A stretch of DNA of 64,000 nucleotides, from the NCBI GenBank assembly GCA_944390735.1, contig CALXRL010000094.1, forward strand, positions 83,771 to 147,770, in the 5' to 3' direction. The translations under genes were made by a program, and so were the position numbers. The notes below the pieces were generated by a model. It did not search any database, was not told the DNA's origin, and saw only the letters and a program-made list of their open reading frames with translations. This document shows positions 62,972 through 64,000 of this stretch, in pieces (position 1 is the first letter of the stretch; each line of letters begins with the position of its first letter). Origin of the DNA: an uncultured Victivallales bacterium (GTDB lineage: Bacteria > Verrucomicrobiota > Lentisphaeria > Victivallales > UBA1829).

Positions 62972-63352
62972 ATGGTGAAAAAAATTGTAATGATTCTTCT
63001 CGCCGGGGCGTTTCTTCTCCAGCTGACTGCATGTGGAACATTGTTCCATGCGGAGCGGAAAAGTCGGAAACCCTCGACGCAGATCGACCCGGTGGTTCTG
63101 GTGCTCGACTGCTGTGGATTCTTTTTTGGAATCATTCCCGGAGTCGTTGCGCTTGTGCTTGACTACAACAACAAAACGCTTTATTATTCGACCAGTGAAG
63201 TCAAAAATGCGTCCCTTGACCGGATGGATCGTTCCCAGATGATTGCGGTTCATATGGATAGCATGGATCGCGCCTCGATTGAGCGGGTGCTGAGTGAGCG
63301 TCTTGGTCGGGAGGTGCATCTGGATGAGATGCGTCTGGTTGCGGCCAATTGA
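62972..63352 (+). CDS. YceK/YidQ-like small lipoprotein
   Basis: 126 residues. Signal with lipobox LTAC (cysteine about residue 21), followed by CGTLFHAERK and a hydrophobic segment DPVVLVLDCCGFFFGIIPGV ending in ALVLDYNNKTLYY. This is the layout of a widespread small lipoprotein family in Gram-negatives, with a lipid-anchored N-terminus and one further hydrophobic stretch. Function unknown. An ATG at 62963 is in frame, but the one at 62972 is better spaced from the AAGG site. Confidence 0.75.
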   Translation: MVKKIVMILLAGAFLLQLTACGTLFHAERKSRKPSTQIDPVVLVLDCCGFFFGIIPGVVALVLDYNNKTLYYSTSEVKNASLDRMDRSQMIAVHMDSMDRASIERVLSERLGREVHLDEMRLVAAN

Positions 63353-63570
63353 CCAATTTTTCTTAATTTCATAAAATCCTCCTGCATGATTTGACGCCGT
63401 TCGGGATTGCTGACGTCTGAATAAACGACGATAAGCTCCCGACGGTTTTTTATTTTGAGAGCATTGACTTCGACCGTTTTGACCAGATGAAAACGTTGAG
63501 AGCCAGCGGCGAAGCCGTAATAATGGTGCAGGTCCGTGACCTGCTTCGGTCCAGCTGAATAAGCTGGCCG
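63353..63570. other. Intergenic region with possible remnant coding sequence
   Basis: No intact gene is visible. On the minus strand, 63367-63513 translates to about 49 residues of plausible protein (HLVKTVEVNALKIKNRREL and VVYSDVSNPERRQ) that run into repeat sequence at one end. This could be a remnant of a larger gene or chance coding. I could not name a family. Confidence 0.3.
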
Positions 63571-63711
63571 CCGGAGGCAAAGCGCGCAGCGCAAAGCACC
63601 CCGCGTAAGCGGCAGACACGCGCAGCGCAAAAGGAATCCGCGTAAGCGGCAGACACGCGCAGCGCAAAAGGAATCCGCGTAAGCGGCAAAGCGCGCAGCG
63701 CAAAAACATTC
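63571..63711. repeat. Tandem 37-bp GC-rich repeat
   Basis: Two exact copies of a 37-bp unit (63602-63638 and 63639-63675), one divergent copy (63676-63711), and a partial copy on the left (63571-63600). Each unit contains CCGCGTAAGCGG, able to form a 4-bp hairpin with a GTAA loop, and a GCGCAGCGC dyad. It is noncoding in appearance despite open frames on the minus strand. The layout differs from a CRISPR array: there are no spacers. Confidence 0.85.
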
Positions 63712-63963
63712 CCTCACCAAAAATATCTCTTACAAGAAACGTAAAAAAGCACCCCCGGAAATCTCTCTTACGCAGAAAAAACGGGAAGAAAAATCAGCTG
63801 AAGCGGATTAAAATCAGAAGGGAAGGTAAGTCATGAGCGGGGGTTAATGGGGGTAAAACCGACATTTCTCAGAAAAAAAGAGAAGAAAACGCTTGACAAA
63901 AAGAGGAAGTGTGCTAAATTGTGAGTCTGCGCCGGAAAACGGCGGTGATCTTAAACAGGAATC
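63712..63963. other. Gene-free region ahead of the right-edge promoter
   Basis: A/G-rich sequence with no supportable ORF. The short inverted GCCG-GAAAA-CGGC near 63932-63944 lies in the leader of the gene starting at the right edge. The strong promoter at 63893-63920 is the only element I can name. Confidence 0.5.
63893..63920 (+). promoter_or_regulatory. Strong promoter at the right edge
   Basis: Consensus TTGACA (63893-63898), 16 bp, TAAATT (63915-63920), with an extended -10 TG at 63912-63913. It points out of the window. Confidence 0.75.
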
Positions 63964-64000
63964 GTGATAAGAAAGTCGAAAAAAGTTTACAACATCGCTT
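63964..64000 (+). CDS. 5' end of a gene cut by the window, possibly a LacI-family regulator
   Basis: After the strong promoter, a GTG at 63964 opens a frame reading MIRKSKKVYNIA at the window edge, with an AGGA three bases upstream. The basic start followed by VYNIA is similar to the entry of LacI-type helix-turn-helix domains, which often run on into a DIA motif. Only 12 codons are visible, so this is tentative. Confidence 0.35.
   Translation, partial: MIRKSKKVYNIA

Noticed and set aside
63571..63711. CRISPR array
   Set aside because: The units are head-to-tail with no unique spacers, and no cas gene is present.
63409..63720. Cys/Leu/Arg-rich proteins read from the repeat on the minus strand
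   Set aside because: The repeat unit simply lacks stops in several frames, and the translations are low-complexity iterations.

Overview
The window looks like a piece of chromosome from an anaerobic, Gram-negative member of the Lentisphaerota (Victivallis-like) or a close relative in the PVC group. This is inferred from gene content and was not confirmed by a search. Base composition is moderately GC-rich and even. The signs are an outer-membrane cell plan (type II secretion, TonB/ExbBD, heptose kinase, lipoproteins), oxygen-sensitive enzymes (hybrid-cluster protein, the [FeFe]-hydrogenase maturase HydF), a sialate O-acetylesterase, and a four-part 'Verru_Chthon' pseudopilin cassette typical of Verrucomicrobia/Lentisphaerae. 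I found no rRNA, tRNA, insertion sequence, prophage or CRISPR array.

Layout. 1-8.9 kb: the tail of a possible glycosidase, glutamate dehydrogenase, a self-controlled GntR regulator, a SIMPL protein, then a methionine/threonine block (homoserine dehydrogenase, an ectoine-type aspartokinase, and a fused homocysteine methyltransferase/methylene-THF reductase behind a possibly structured leader). 9-14.7 kb: the Verru_Chthon cassette B-C-A-(unknown secreted protein)-D. 14.9-19.8 kb: a PadR regulator, an operon yicC-cysE-yggS, and a thioester-reductase-like dehydrogenase. 20-32 kb: a near-complete type II secretion operon, gspL-M-C-D-E-F-G-H-I-J-K, headed by a repeat-bearing secreted protein. 32.2-36.4 kb: operon cinA-aat-glycosyltransferase-nfo, mostly joined by ATGA overlaps. 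36.6-40.5 kb: operon ROK kinase-membrane protein-heptose kinase-nth-acyltransferase.

40.6-44.6 kb: exbB-exbD-tonB-like gene-membrane-anchored peptide-binding protein, divergent from the ROK operon across two face-to-face promoters. 44.6-44.8 kb: a candidate small RNA. 44.8-49.9 kb: mutT, a zinc-ribbon membrane protein, a RodZ-like protein and the FtsK translocase. 50-53.1 kb: a nitrosative-stress unit (TetR, ferredoxin, hybrid-cluster protein) with a TetR-type dyad at each promoter. 53.2-54.8 kb: an unrecognised envelope trio (coiled-coil protein, 37-residue membrane peptide, 52-residue lipoprotein). 55-62 kb: MBL hydrolase, MarC, sialate esterase, a degenerate HypF-like protein and HydF. 62.2-64 kb: hisB, a small lipoprotein, a 37-bp tandem repeat, and a strong promoter with the start of a probable regulator at the edge.

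The most promising leads are the HypF-like protein that has lost key residues and sits with HydF rather than hyp genes, the candidate small RNA near 44.7 kb, the envelope trio near 54 kb, and the TonB system coupled to a tethered solute-binding protein. Promoters recognised by eye follow a sigma-70 pattern close to TTGAyT-N16/18-TATATT.
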